DNA of 64,000 nt from Balneola vulgaris DSM 17893 (GCF_000375465.1 NZ_AQXH01000001.1:1139212-1203211); one strand, 5' to 3'; shown: positions 1 to 8,469, counted from the first letter of the stretch. Made by a program: numbers and translations. Notes: generated from the sequence alone by a model not told the origin.

Positions 1-903
1 TTTCAACTTTTTGGCTCGTTGCTTTACAATATTGGTGATTTCGCTAGTAACTAAGCCTGTTTTTATGCCTTGTTCTCTAATCAATTGGAAACCCATTCCA
101 TCTCGAGTGTTGAATTTCTTCAACTCATCCCCAAATTCTGTGTAATACATGCCTGCATCGGTCAACACACCATCCACATCACTTAAAAATAGTTTTATGG
201 ATGCAGCCACTTCGGTGAAAGGGGTATTTTTACTTTGATCTTTTTTCAGAAGTGCTTCGGCAATTTGCCAATCGGAAGGCTCGTCGATTTCGAAATAACT
301 TTCAGGGGGCATTTTATACACACCCATGGTGCCCGAAATACGACATTTGGTTGCGAGTAATGATTCCTTTGAAGTGATATACATAGCGCCGTTTTCAACC
401 AGTAAACCCTCAAAATCTTGTCGACGTGGGCGATTCAATGGGTCATAGTTAATGGGCTTTGCTCTACCATCTGTTCCTTCTTCCCAAATAAACCGTTCTT
501 GCACACATACAGTGAGAAGGCTATCTACATTCGTGTGCTTCTTTTGCTCAAAAGCTTCTCGGATATGCTCACTCTTTAATAGTGGTGAAGTAGCTTGTAT
601 CAACGCTATTTCATCGAAGTCAAACTGCTCAGCGAATTCTAACATTGCAGATTCTGTACTTGCCTTATCTGTTGCTGTTTCCGCACTTCGCTTTATCAGC
701 GTAAACGCCAAAGCTTGCTGATGCTTCACTACTACTTCTTCAATTTCTGGGGAATCCGTGGAGATATAGATGTGGTCAAACACTCCGCTATGCAAAGCCG
801 CCTCCATCGTCCAATAGATTAGTGGCTTCCCCGCTAAAGGCCTTATATTCTTTAAGGGGATACTTTTGCTACCCCCTCTTACAGGTATGAATGCAACTCG
901 CAC
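1..903 (-). CDS. neuA: CMP-N-acetylneuraminate synthetase fused to HAD phosphatase (3' end cut by window)
   Basis: Activates a nonulosonic acid (sialic, legionaminic or similar) with CTP for use in surface glycans. Read from a GTG at 903 down to base 1 without a stop, giving 301 residues so far. The N-terminal sequence RVAFIPVRGGSKSIPLKN is the nucleotide-binding start of cytidylyltransferases of this kind, and the domain runs to about residue 225. From about 238 a second domain begins with DVDGVLTD (Asp242 and Asp244), the nucleophile motif of KdsC-type HAD phosphatases, and it is unfinished at the window edge. The start lies 3 bases after the neuB stop, so the two genes form one unit. Fusion of these two activities is known in the CMP-sialate synthetase family. 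The exact sugar cannot be told from the sequence. Confidence 0.88.
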   Translation of the reverse strand, partial: MRVAFIPVRGGSKSIPLKNIRPLAGKPLIYWTMEAALHSGVFDHIYISTDSPEIEEVVVKHQQALAFTLIKRSAETATDKASTESAMLEFAEQFDFDEIALIQATSPLLKSEHIREAFEQKKHTNVDSLLTVCVQERFIWEEGTDGRAKPINYDPLNRPRRQDFEGLLVENGAMYITSKESLLATKCRISGTMGVYKMPPESYFEIDEPSDWQIAEALLKKDQSKNTPFTEVAASIKLFLSDVDGVLTDAGMYYTEFGDELKKFNTRDGMGFQLIREQGIKTGLVTSEITNIVKQRAKKLK

Positions 904-906
904 GGT

Positions 907-1770
907 TTAAATCCCCCACTTAAGTTTATCCCTTTGTGGCTTTTCTATCTCTAGGATTTCACTTTCTTTATAATTAAGTGCTTTTGATACATTTCTCAAA
1001 TCACGCACTAACTTACGCATTCCTTCGGGTTCTAATGATGCAGCGTGATCGGTGCCTTTCCATGTTCGATCTAAGGTGAAATGGCGCTCAACCCATTCAG
1101 CCCCCAAAGTCATAGCTGCAATATCAGCGGCAATGCCCAAATGGTGCCCTGAAAAGCCTATTTGCTTTACCTCTTCGCCATAGTTTTCAATAAGTCGGGT
1201 GATTTCATAGAGTCCAATATCTTCAAAAGGAACGGGGTATCCAGATGTGCAACTGTATAGCACCAAACTTTTATTTCGTCCACGTTCTTTAAAGAAATCG
1301 ATGAGCTTACGTTCTTCTTCATGAGTAGTCATCCCAACCGACACATGGATATCACCTGCAAATTGTTCGCAAAGATAGTTCAGTACTTCATAGTGCTGAT
1401 TTGTGCCCGATGGTATTTTGATGAAGTCAGGATTCAGCGATGTAATCTCTTCGGCCGAGGTTAAATCCCACACTGATGTAGAGTAACCTATTCCTTGTTC
1501 TTCACACCATGCTTTAAGCTGTTTATGCTGATCTAAATCAAATTCTAAAAACTCGCGATGCTCTCCATAGGTTGTACCATATGAGTTGGCCTCAACGGGG
1601 TGGGGCATATTGTATTGCTCGGGGGTAAGAACTTCCTTAGGGTTTCTCTTTTGAAACTTAGCATAATCGGCCTTACAGAATTTAGCGATCATCATGATCA
1701 TTTCTTCGGCGATCTCCATCTGACCTTTATGATTACAACCGATTTCAGCAATTACCTTTGGAGCTTTCAT
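907..1770 (-). CDS. neuB: NeuB-family N-acetylneuraminate (nonulosonate) synthase, short form
   Basis: Condenses phosphoenolpyruvate with an N-acyl hexosamine or its phosphate to make a nine-carbon acidic sugar, which the adjacent NeuA-HAD protein activates. At 287 residues it has the TIM-barrel NeuB domain only: start KVIAEIGCNHKG, middle FIKIPSGTN, and the metal/substrate region GFSGHHLGIA followed by GAEWVERHFTLDR. The usual C-terminal SAF (antifreeze-like) domain of about 60 residues is absent; the reading frame ends right after the barrel at a clean TAA, so this looks like a natural short form and not a frameshift. Because the partner protein carries a phosphatase domain, the product could be a 9-phosphate, as in KDN-9-P synthases; that is inference. 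Confidence 0.85.
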   Translation of the reverse strand: MKAPKVIAEIGCNHKGQMEIAEEMIMMIAKFCKADYAKFQKRNPKEVLTPEQYNMPHPVEANSYGTTYGEHREFLEFDLDQHKQLKAWCEEQGIGYSTSVWDLTSAEEITSLNPDFIKIPSGTNQHYEVLNYLCEQFAGDIHVSVGMTTHEEERKLIDFFKERGRNKSLVLYSCTSGYPVPFEDIGLYEITRLIENYGEEVKQIGFSGHHLGIAADIAAMTLGAEWVERHFTLDRTWKGTDHAASLEPEGMRKLVRDLRNVSKALNYKESEILEIEKPQRDKLKWGI

Positions 1771-1860
1771 GTTAAAAAATTTGATTTATTATTTTGATCA
1801 CACTAGATGTACATCACCCATGCATCTCTGCCTAAGGTATAAAGTGAGTATATAAGATGC

Positions 1861-1880
1861 CTATTAAGAATTCTTAGTAG
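1861..1880. promoter_or_regulatory. 20-bp near-perfect palindrome in the divergent spacer
   Basis: The sequence CTATTAAGAATTCTTAGTAG reads as its own complement except for one T/G pair. It lies 90 bp upstream of neuB (minus) and 93 bp upstream of the DUF4835 gene (plus), in the 202-bp spacer 1771-1972. Such a dyad is a plausible site for a dimeric regulator. A shorter perfect palindrome, GATGTACATC, lies at 1806-1815. No regulator is encoded next to it. Confidence 0.35.
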
Positions 1881-1972
1881 AACTTAAGAGCGCATAGAAT
1901 TTTCTGCTTCTGTTTTCGTATTCTTCAATGAAGTATGCATGATTTCAATTAATAGATTAAATCGCTTCTACA

Positions 1973-2872
1973 TTGCATAGAATCAACTTTACACTTTTTA
2001 TTCTACTCCTTTTTTTCTTTAGCGAAGCACAAGCTCAAGAATTGAATTGCACCGTTACTGTAAACGATGCCCAATTAGAAGGAAATTCATACACCTATAT
2101 ATCTGAGCTTAAACCTCGTGTTGAAGAATACATAAACGACCACCGTTGGACTGAAGTTGAATTTGAGGAAGAGGAACGCATTGAATGCCAAATTCAAATC
2201 ATTTTGGAGTCCGCCAATTCAAATTACGACTTTGGTTCTCGTATTATTATGAGTGCTCGCCGACCTATCTATGGCACTACCACACTTACTACATCCATTA
2301 TTTTAAGTGATGACAATTGGCAGTTTAATTACCCACAAGGGCGAACCTTGATTCATGATGAACTACAGTTTGACAACTTAACGGGAACACTCGACTTTTA
2401 TATGAATGTGTTATTAGGCTACGACTTTGATAGTTTTAGCGAGTTGGGTGGCGAGGCTTATTTTCAGAAAGCACAACAGATTGTTGATTTGGCACAAACG
2501 ACCTCAGCTATTGGTTGGACGAGGGCTGCGAACAATCGTCGAAATAAATTCAATTTGATTGCTGATCTGCTCAATCCAAGTTACCGCCCTTTGCGCGTGG
2601 CTTATTACCAATATCACCGATTAGGATTAGATGCCTTTACAGCCGATGCCATAGCTGCCCGAACCGTGGTTCTTCAAGCGCTCACCGATATTCGAGACTC
2701 TAAGCGGCGAGCAACCAGCAACTATTTATATGATTTATTCTTCGATACGAAATCGAGAGAAATTTCTGGTATTTTCAATGAGGCAACGCCTCAAATAAGG
2801 CGACAGGCTTACAACCTCTTGGTGGAGACGGATCCTGGACATTTATCAGACTATAACAATCTGCAGAATTAA
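1973..2872 (+). CDS. DUF4835 family exported protein (PorD-like)
   Basis: 299 residues beginning at a TTG, with a signal peptide (HRINFTLFILLLFFF ending near AQAQ at about 21). The body matches my recollection of DUF4835, a Bacteroidota family that some annotations call type IX secretion protein PorD: an early conserved ELNCTVTVN segment, a central stretch with NYPQGRTLIHDELQFDNLTGTLDFYMNVLLGYDFDS-like composition, and a helical C-terminal half rich in Tyr and Arg. Expected to be periplasmic or outer-membrane associated. Its placement ahead of etfB does not explain its role. The TTG start is chosen because it gives a complete signal peptide. The PorD link is family knowledge, with moderate certainty. 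Confidence 0.75.
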   Translation: MHRINFTLFILLLFFFSEAQAQELNCTVTVNDAQLEGNSYTYISELKPRVEEYINDHRWTEVEFEEEERIECQIQIILESANSNYDFGSRIIMSARRPIYGTTTLTTSIILSDDNWQFNYPQGRTLIHDELQFDNLTGTLDFYMNVLLGYDFDSFSELGGEAYFQKAQQIVDLAQTTSAIGWTRAANNRRNKFNLIADLLNPSYRPLRVAYYQYHRLGLDAFTADAIAARTVVLQALTDIRDSKRRATSNYLYDLFFDTKSREISGIFNEATPQIRRQAYNLLVETDPGHLSDYNNLQN

Positions 2873-2952
2873 AACATTTTAGTTTTGGTTTTGTATATTG
2901 GCGACCCTAAAAAAGCGGTTCCACAAAAAATCACTTAAAGCAACAGAAGCGA

Positions 2953-3723
2953 ATGAAATTCTATATATGTATTAAAATGGTGCCTGATGTATATGCACCA
3001 CTTCAGATCAAAGAAGGCGAGCTAATTATGGATGCCGATCGTATGGTATTAAATGCCTACGATGCTTCGGCAGTTGAAGAAGCTTTAGTCTTAAAAGAAA
3101 AACATGGTGGCGAAGTTGAAGTTGTGTGCATTGGCCCAGCAAAAGCCTCTGAAACCATTCGTAAAGCTTTAGCTATGGGTGCCGATCGCGCTACTCATAT
3201 TCTTGCTTCTGGTGATGAAGAGTATGACTCGGCTAGTTACGCAAAAATTTTAGGTGCGTTCTTCAAAGACAAAGAATACGACATTCTTGCTCTTGGTAAG
3301 CAATCGCAGGATACAGATTCAGGCTTAACCGGTAGTATGGTTGCTGAAATCTTAGACCTACCATACACTACAAATGCTGTAGGACTTGAGGTTGAAGGCG
3401 ATCAGCTCGTGGTTAAACGCCAAGGTGATACTGGGCAGGAAATGATTGCACTGCCAACACCATGTGCTGTTACCTGCTCTAATGATATGAACGACCCTCG
3501 TATTCCAAACTTAAAAGGAATTATGGCTTCAAAGCGTAAGCCTATCGATCAAGTTGAGATTTCAGCATTGGGCGTAGACGAAGCTTCACTTACAGCAAGT
3601 ACAAAAGTAACTTCTTATGAAGAGAAACCTGCACGACAGGCTGGTAAGAAATACGAAGGCGAAGCAGAAGAAGTAGCTCGCCAGGTTGCACAACTGTTGG
3701 ACACAGAAGCCAACGTTCTTTAA
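2953..3723 (+). CDS. etfB: Electron transfer flavoprotein beta subunit
   Basis: 256-residue EtfB/FixA, the half of the soluble electron carrier that accepts electrons from acyl-CoA dehydrogenases. The family start KFYICIKMVPD, the adenine-nucleotide loop region DILALGKQSQDTDSGLTGSMVAEIL and the late PRIPNLKGIMASKRKPI recognition-loop region are all present. Length is normal. It is first in the run etfB, etfA, fixC, fixX on the same strand, and two acyl-CoA dehydrogenase genes follow downstream. Whether this is an ordinary carrier or a bifurcating FixA type cannot be settled by eye. Confidence 0.95.
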   Translation: MKFYICIKMVPDVYAPLQIKEGELIMDADRMVLNAYDASAVEEALVLKEKHGGEVEVVCIGPAKASETIRKALAMGADRATHILASGDEEYDSASYAKILGAFFKDKEYDILALGKQSQDTDSGLTGSMVAEILDLPYTTNAVGLEVEGDQLVVKRQGDTGQEMIALPTPCAVTCSNDMNDPRIPNLKGIMASKRKPIDQVEISALGVDEASLTASTKVTSYEEKPARQAGKKYEGEAEEVARQVAQLLDTEANVL

Positions 3724-3784
3724 CATTTCAAATTTTTTGAATGCTCTACATTGATGAGCATCTAATTATTAAACCATTTTCTCA

Positions 3785-4759
3785 ATGAGTACGATTTTAA
3801 CCTACATTGCTATTGCCGACGGCAAAATCAAACGTTCGTCACTAGAAGTATTATCCCATTGTAAAAGCCTTGCTGATGCAGCAGGTCATTCTGTTGAAGC
3901 TGTTGTTATTGATGCGAACGCTTCAAATTATGTAGACGGTATCAAGCAGTACGGACCCTCTAAAATTCATGTAATCGAAGATCCAATCTTCAAAAATCAC
4001 ATGAATGCTCCATTACTAAAAGCATTGGCTAATGTAATGAGCCAAGTGAACCCAGCTGTATTTGCTTTTGCTTCAACGGAAGGCACTAAAGATGTGCTTG
4101 GAGCTCTTGCGGCAAACCAAGATGCTGCTGTAATTGCCGATGTTTCTTCATTCAGCCTAACCAACGATGGTGTGGAAGCTAAGCGCCCAGTTATGGCTGC
4201 AAAAATTATGGCTAACACTTCCGCTACAGCTGATAAAGTTATTGTTTCTGTTCGCTCTGGTTCATACGACCTGAACGAATCACCAGCTGATTCAGAAGTA
4301 GTTAATGTTGACTTCAGTTTCGATGAGTCGACTATGAAAGCGACTCTTAAAGAAATTATCTCGGCTACCGGCGATACTGTTGACTTAAACGAAGCCGAAG
4401 CTATTGTTGCAGCGGGTCGTGGAATAAAGGATGAAGATGGTAAAGCTTTAATAGCTGAGCTCGCAAGCATCCTTAATGCAGGTATCGGAGCATCTCGTGC
4501 TTTAACTGAATCTGGTGTATACGATCCAAGTTTACAAATTGGACAAACAGGTAAAGTGGTATCTCCTCAATTATACATTGCCGTAGGTATTTCTGGAGCT
4601 ATACAGCACGTTGCTGGTATGGCAAACAGTAAAGTAATTGTGGCTATCAACAAAGACCCTGATGCTCCAATCTTTGAAGTAGCAGATTATGGAATCGTTG
4701 GAGACTTATACAAAGTACTTCCTCCGTTCATTGAAGAGATCAAAAAAATTAAAAACTAA
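3785..4759 (+). CDS. etfA: Electron transfer flavoprotein alpha subunit
   Basis: 324-residue EtfA/FixB that binds the FAD of the ETF heterodimer. The N-terminal half is the Rossmann-like domain shared with EtfB. The C-terminal FAD domain is clear: GRGIKDEDGKALIAELA, then GASRALTESG, QIGQTGKVVSPQLYIAVGIS and a GAIQH segment, then INKDPDAPIFEVADYGIVGD. Length and order are those of the family. It lies 61 bp after etfB and 82 bp before fixC; that second spacer holds two hairpins described separately, which may lower read-through into fixC. Confidence 0.96.
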   Translation: MSTILTYIAIADGKIKRSSLEVLSHCKSLADAAGHSVEAVVIDANASNYVDGIKQYGPSKIHVIEDPIFKNHMNAPLLKALANVMSQVNPAVFAFASTEGTKDVLGALAANQDAAVIADVSSFSLTNDGVEAKRPVMAAKIMANTSATADKVIVSVRSGSYDLNESPADSEVVNVDFSFDESTMKATLKEIISATGDTVDLNEAEAIVAAGRGIKDEDGKALIAELASILNAGIGASRALTESGVYDPSLQIGQTGKVVSPQLYIAVGISGAIQHVAGMANSKVIVAINKDPDAPIFEVADYGIVGDLYKVLPPFIEEIKKIKN

Positions 4760-4774
4760 TTAAATGCATGCGCG

Positions 4775-4801
4775 AAGGTTCAGTTTTAAACTGGGCCTTT
4801 T
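4775..4801 (+). terminator. Terminator-like hairpin between etfA and fixC
   Basis: A 12-bp stem (4775-4786 with 4788-4799, two of the pairs G:U) closes on a single-base centre and ends in a run of four T. It can act as a leaky terminator or attenuator, so etfBA may be expressed above fixCX. A second, perfect hairpin (9-bp arms, GCAATCTTC and GAAGATTGC) lies directly behind it at 4802-4820. Confidence 0.5.
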
Positions 4802-4841
4802 GCAATCTTCTGAAGATTGCTTCGCTATGTAACCTAAGCTT

Positions 4842-6167
4842 ATGGAAGATAAATTTGACTGTATCGTAATTGGTGGTGGTGTTGCTGGCTTAGCAGCAGC
4901 AATGACGCTTGCCAAAAACAACATGAAATTCCTGCTCATTGAACGCGGTGAATTTGCGGGTTCAAAGAACGTATCAGGTGGAGTGCTATGGGGTTCAGAT
5001 CTTCATAAACTCGTGCCTAATTATTGGGAAGATGAAAACGGAGGCTGGGAGCGTTTCATTAACCACCGCCGTCTTACTTTCATGGACGAGCAGTCAACCT
5101 TTTCATTAGACTTTAAATCATCTCATTTCGAAGAAAAGCCATACACTGGTGTAGTAGTACTTCGTTCGAAATTTGATAACTGGTTGTCTTCAAAAGTACA
5201 AGAAGCTATTGATGCGAGTGATTATGCGATGGATTCATTCATTGCCACCGACATCAAAGTGGATGAAGTAATCATGGAAAATGATAAAGCCGTAGGTATT
5301 AGAACAGGCGAAGATGAATTCCATGCTGACTCTGTAATTATCGCTGAAGGCGTTAACAATCTACTTACCCGCCAAGTGGGTCTTCAGGATAAATATGTTC
5401 CTGCCGATCATATGCTTACAGGAGTAAAAGAGATTATTCGTTTCGACCAAAAAGTTTTAGAAGACCGCTTTCAGCTGGATGGCCTCAGCGGTATGAGTAA
5501 CGAATTTGTAGGTTGGGCTACGAATGGTATCGAAGGTGGTGGGTTTTTATATACCAACCGTGATACCATTAGCTTAGGATTGGTTCTTGGACTAAAAGAT
5601 CTTCGTGAAAAGAAGCAAAAGCCTTATGATGTACTCAACCACTTCAAAAAACACCCTACCATTGCCAATGCTATCAAAGGCGGGGAAGTTGTAGAGTATT
5701 CAGCACATGTTGTGTCATCGGGCGATTCGCGTGTGATGCCAAAAGAGCTATATAAAGATGGCATCTTACTTGTAGGTGAAGCGGCAAACTTATTGATGAA
5801 CGCTGGTAAGGCTATTCAAGGAATGGATTATGCTATGCGTTCAGGTATTCTTGCTGCTGAAACTATTGTGAAAGCTAAAGAAAAAGGCGATTACAGCTCA
5901 GCCACTTTAAAAGAATATAGACGAGTGATGGACGAGAGTTACATCATGAAGGATATCAAAGGATTCCAAGATGCGGTTCACTTATTGCATACCGACACTA
6001 TGCAAAATAAGGTACCAAATTTAGTATGCGATTTCGGTCGTCAGTTCTTTACGATTAAAAATGAACCGACTCCAAAATCAGAAAAAATGTTACTGGGAGC
6101 TATCAAGAGACATTCCTCTCTATGGGAGCTTGCTAAATTAGGTTTTAAAGCACGGAAGTCTTTATAA
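4842..6167 (+). CDS. fixC: FixC-type ETF:quinone oxidoreductase flavoprotein
   Basis: 441 residues. It takes electrons from the EtfAB dimer and passes them to membrane quinone together with FixX. The FAD-binding start FDCIVIGGGVAGLAAAMTLA holds the GxGxxG loop at about 11-16, with an acidic strand end LLIERGEFAG. The second FAD motif DGILLVGEAANLLMNAGKAIQGMDYAMRSG lies near residue 310. It lacks the C-terminal ferredoxin domain of full-length mitochondrial ETF-QO (around 550-600 residues); that part is supplied by the separate fixX gene 83 bp downstream. No nitrogenase gene is in the window, so a role in fatty-acid and amino-acid oxidation fits better than nitrogen fixation. Confidence 0.92.
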   Translation: MEDKFDCIVIGGGVAGLAAAMTLAKNNMKFLLIERGEFAGSKNVSGGVLWGSDLHKLVPNYWEDENGGWERFINHRRLTFMDEQSTFSLDFKSSHFEEKPYTGVVVLRSKFDNWLSSKVQEAIDASDYAMDSFIATDIKVDEVIMENDKAVGIRTGEDEFHADSVIIAEGVNNLLTRQVGLQDKYVPADHMLTGVKEIIRFDQKVLEDRFQLDGLSGMSNEFVGWATNGIEGGGFLYTNRDTISLGLVLGLKDLREKKQKPYDVLNHFKKHPTIANAIKGGEVVEYSAHVVSSGDSRVMPKELYKDGILLVGEAANLLMNAGKAIQGMDYAMRSGILAAETIVKAKEKGDYSSATLKEYRRVMDESYIMKDIKGFQDAVHLLHTDTMQNKVPNLVCDFGRQFFTIKNEPTPKSEKMLLGAIKRHSSLWELAKLGFKARKSL

Positions 6168-6250
6168 ACTTAATGAATGAGCAATGGGAAATGTGAAACA
6201 GAAAAAGTGTGATAAAGCTTAACCATAAATCACTTACTGAATAGAATATT

Positions 6251-6553
6251 ATGAAATTATTGAGTTTACCAGAACGATTAGGATTAGTGAGTTACAGAAA
6301 TCAGGCGAAGTCTGAAATCAAGCCCCATATCATTGTTGATACAGACATATGTAATTCAGGCTGTCCGCATAAATGTACTACATGGGTGTGCCCAGCTAAT
6401 TGCTATACCATGGATGATGAAGGCCTAGTTCACTTTCAGGTTGAAGATTGTATTGAATGTGGTACTTGTATGTATGCATGTGATCAAGGAGCGGTAGACT
6501 GGAATTATCCCGATCCTGAGATTGGTCGCGGCGTTACTTGGAATTTTGGGTAA
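6251..6553 (+). CDS. fixX: FixX ferredoxin-like protein
   Basis: 100-residue iron-sulfur partner of FixC. Cysteines at 34, 38, 42, 47 and 51 form an N-terminal cluster region (CNSGCPHKCTTWVCPANC), and a classical CxxCxxCxxxC set lies at 67, 70, 73 and 77 (CIECGTCMYAC). The ending GRGVTWNFG is typical of FixX and of the ferredoxin tail of ETF-QO. It most likely holds a [4Fe-4S] cluster that relays electrons from FixC flavin to quinone. It is the last gene of the etfBA-fixCX run and is followed by a terminator. Confidence 0.93.
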   Translation: MKLLSLPERLGLVSYRNQAKSEIKPHIIVDTDICNSGCPHKCTTWVCPANCYTMDDEGLVHFQVEDCIECGTCMYACDQGAVDWNYPDPEIGRGVTWNFG

Positions 6554-6563
6554 TTCTTTGTTC

Positions 6564-6600
6564 AAAAAAAAAGCCCAGGTTTAACACTGGGCTTTTGGAG
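6564..6600. terminator. Bidirectional intrinsic terminator
   Basis: Perfect 10-bp stem AAAAGCCCAG (6569-6578) with CTGGGCTTTT (6587-6596) and an 8-base loop. Nine A on the left give a strong T-tract on the minus strand, so it can end the 6618-7004 gene as well as fixX. Confidence 0.85.
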
Positions 6601-6617
6601 ATCTATAATTTTTATAA

Positions 6618-7004
6618 TTAAGAATCTTCAGGTTCTAACTTAATAGTTTTGCTTACTTTGGGTGATTGAGCATCTATCTCAATATCACTTTCATATTTCT
6701 TATACCCATCATGTTCTACGATGATTGTATAAGTTTCGCCAGCAACTAAGTTTTTAACGCTGTACTCACCTTCCTTGTTGGTTTCAACAGAAACATTGAG
6801 CTCACTCACTTTTATAGTTACCTCAGCTAAAGCTTCTTCGGTTTCAGAGTCCACTACCTCGCCAGTTAACAATACATTTTGTTGTTGAAGGATGTAGGCA
6901 GTAGGATTGATTGGGTGATTATTTTCTTTATTTACCGCTGCTATACTTACTAAGCCGAATAGCATAACAGTTAAAATGGTTGGCATTTTTTTATTCTTAA
7001 ACAT
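6618..7004 (-). CDS. Small exported protein with carboxypeptidase-regulatory-like domain
   Basis: 128 residues. A hydrophobic N-terminal segment (ILTVMLFGLVSIAAV, about 9-23) suggests export. From about residue 45 the sequence LLTGEVVDSETEEALAEVTIKV, followed by TNKEGEYSVKNLVAGETYTI and a final strand KTIKLE, is the seven-strand fold found at the N-terminus of TonB-dependent receptors and as stand-alone CarboxypepD_reg proteins in Bacteroidota. No catalytic function is expected; such domains are thought to bind other proteins or glycans. It sits alone on the minus strand between fixX and the acyl-CoA dehydrogenase. Confidence 0.75.
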   Translation of the reverse strand: MFKNKKMPTILTVMLFGLVSIAAVNKENNHPINPTAYILQQQNVLLTGEVVDSETEEALAEVTIKVSELNVSVETNKEGEYSVKNLVAGETYTIIVEHDGYKKYESDIEIDAQSPKVSKTIKLEPEDS

Positions 7005-7226
7005 GACTAAACCTCTCTTGGTTTAATTTTTATTTTAATAGATAAATGAATACTGAATTGCTTCAGTTGCCCGTTTCAACACCCTATAAGATTAAGGGTT
7101 CTTTTTTCTAATCCTTTTGCCGCAACTACTTGGCCAATTAACGAGAGCTACTTATCTATTTATAAGTACTTAAAATGAATCTTTTACAAACGATGGCTTA
7201 CATTTTTGGGTTAAAATAGTATCTTA

Positions 7227-7240
7227 TGGAAGCGTTTCCA
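7227..7240. promoter_or_regulatory. LacI-family-like operator upstream of acyl-CoA dehydrogenase
   Basis: TGGAAGCGTTTCCA is palindromic apart from one pair and carries the central AANCGNTT pattern typical of LacI/GalR-family operators. It lies 36 bp before the ATG at 7277, where a repressor could block transcription. No LacI-type regulator gene is in the window, so the cognate protein is unknown. Confidence 0.4.
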
Positions 7241-7276
7241 CGAAAATGAAATTTAGACTTATTTACACCTATTCAT

Positions 7277-8449
7277 ATGGACACTACAATTGAAAATGCT
7301 CTGTCGTTTGAACTGACAGAAGATCAAAAAATGATACGAAACAGTATCAAAGATTTTGTTGAGAGAACTGTTGCACCAACAGTGATGGAGAGAGATAACA
7401 GCAAAGAATTTCCGCACGATATTGTAAAGCAGCTCGGAGAATTAGGAATGTTAGGCATCTACCACGAAGAACAATATGGCGGTGGTGGCTTCGATGTAGT
7501 GAGTTTTTGTTTAGTACTTGAAGAAATTGCTCGTTGGGATGCCTCTCTTGCTTTAACGGTAGCTTCTCATACTTCTCTCGGTACTGGCCATATTGCTATT
7601 GCTGGCTCGCATGAGCAAAAGATGAAGTACATGCCTACACTTACTTCAGGCGAAAAACTTGCTGCTTGGTGTTTAACAGAGCCGGGTTCTGGATCGGATG
7701 CATCTGGAATGAAAACAACCGCTATTAAAGACGGTGATGAATATGTAATTAACGGCTCTAAGATTTTCATTACTCAAGGGTCGGTTGGTGATGTGTATGT
7801 TGTACTTGCAAAAACAGATCCAACCAAAGGAACCAAAGGCATTTCTGCATTCATCGTGGAACGTGAAATGGATGGTGTACAGCCAGGACCAGGAATGCAC
7901 AAATTAGGTATGAACTCATCTGATACTACCGAAGTTGTTTTTGAAAACGTACGTGTTCCTGCTGAAAACTTATTAGGCGAAGAAGGCCGTGGTTTTATTG
8001 ATACCATGAAAGTATTAGATGGTGGCCGCGTTGGTATCGCTTCACTTTCTGTTGGTATTGCTCGTGGTGCTTACGAAGAATCATTACGTTACGCTATGGA
8101 ACGTAAGCAGTTCGGTACAGCTATCGGCAACTTCCAGTATATGGAAGGCAAAATTGTAGATATGGCTACTGAAATCGATGCGGCTCGTTTACTCGTTCAA
8201 AGAGCGGCTTGGTTAAAAGACAATGGCAAACCTTATACGGTTGAAGCTTCAATGGCGAAACTATTCGCTTCTGAACTTTCAGTAAAAGCTTCACTTGAAG
8301 CTGTTCAAATTCATGGTGGATATGGATACACCAAAGAGTACCACGTGGAAAGATTTTTACGTGACTCAAAGCTAATGACCATCGGTGAAGGTACTTCTGA
8401 AGTACAACGATTGGTGATTGCACGCGAACTTAAGAAGACGCTAGCTTGA
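7277..8449 (+). CDS. Short/medium-chain acyl-CoA dehydrogenase
   Basis: 390-residue FAD enzyme that introduces the alpha-beta double bond into acyl-CoA and hands electrons to EtfAB. Signature segments are LGMLGIYHEEQYGG, AWCLTEPGSGSDASG (FAD/substrate contact), YVINGSKIFITQG, the ERKQFGTAIGNFQ segment and the end IHGGYGYTKEYHVERFLRD. The catalytic base is Glu371 in the IGEGTSEVQ segment, at the position used by short- and medium-chain enzymes. Length is normal. It is transcribed in the same direction as the upstream ETF genes, but after an opposite-strand gene, and has its own dyad upstream. The chain-length preference cannot be read from sequence alone; butyryl-CoA is a reasonable guess. Confidence 0.92.
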   Translation: MDTTIENALSFELTEDQKMIRNSIKDFVERTVAPTVMERDNSKEFPHDIVKQLGELGMLGIYHEEQYGGGGFDVVSFCLVLEEIARWDASLALTVASHTSLGTGHIAIAGSHEQKMKYMPTLTSGEKLAAWCLTEPGSGSDASGMKTTAIKDGDEYVINGSKIFITQGSVGDVYVVLAKTDPTKGTKGISAFIVEREMDGVQPGPGMHKLGMNSSDTTEVVFENVRVPAENLLGEEGRGFIDTMKVLDGGRVGIASLSVGIARGAYEESLRYAMERKQFGTAIGNFQYMEGKIVDMATEIDAARLLVQRAAWLKDNGKPYTVEASMAKLFASELSVKASLEAVQIHGGYGYTKEYHVERFLRDSKLMTIGEGTSEVQRLVIARELKKTLA

Positions 8450-8469
8450 TAAAATTCAAGCAACTTGAG

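Noticed and set aside
452-721. Plus-strand open frame of 89 residues
   Set aside because: It lies wholly antisense to the CMP-sugar synthetase domain, whose motifs are clear.
3997-4470. 157-residue minus-strand frame
   Set aside because: Antisense to etfA, rich in Ser/Ala as expected of a shadow; no motif.
2953-6553. Nitrogen-fixation fixABCX operon
   Set aside because: No nif or other nitrogen-fixation gene in the window and acyl-CoA dehydrogenases next door; name used only for the domain type.
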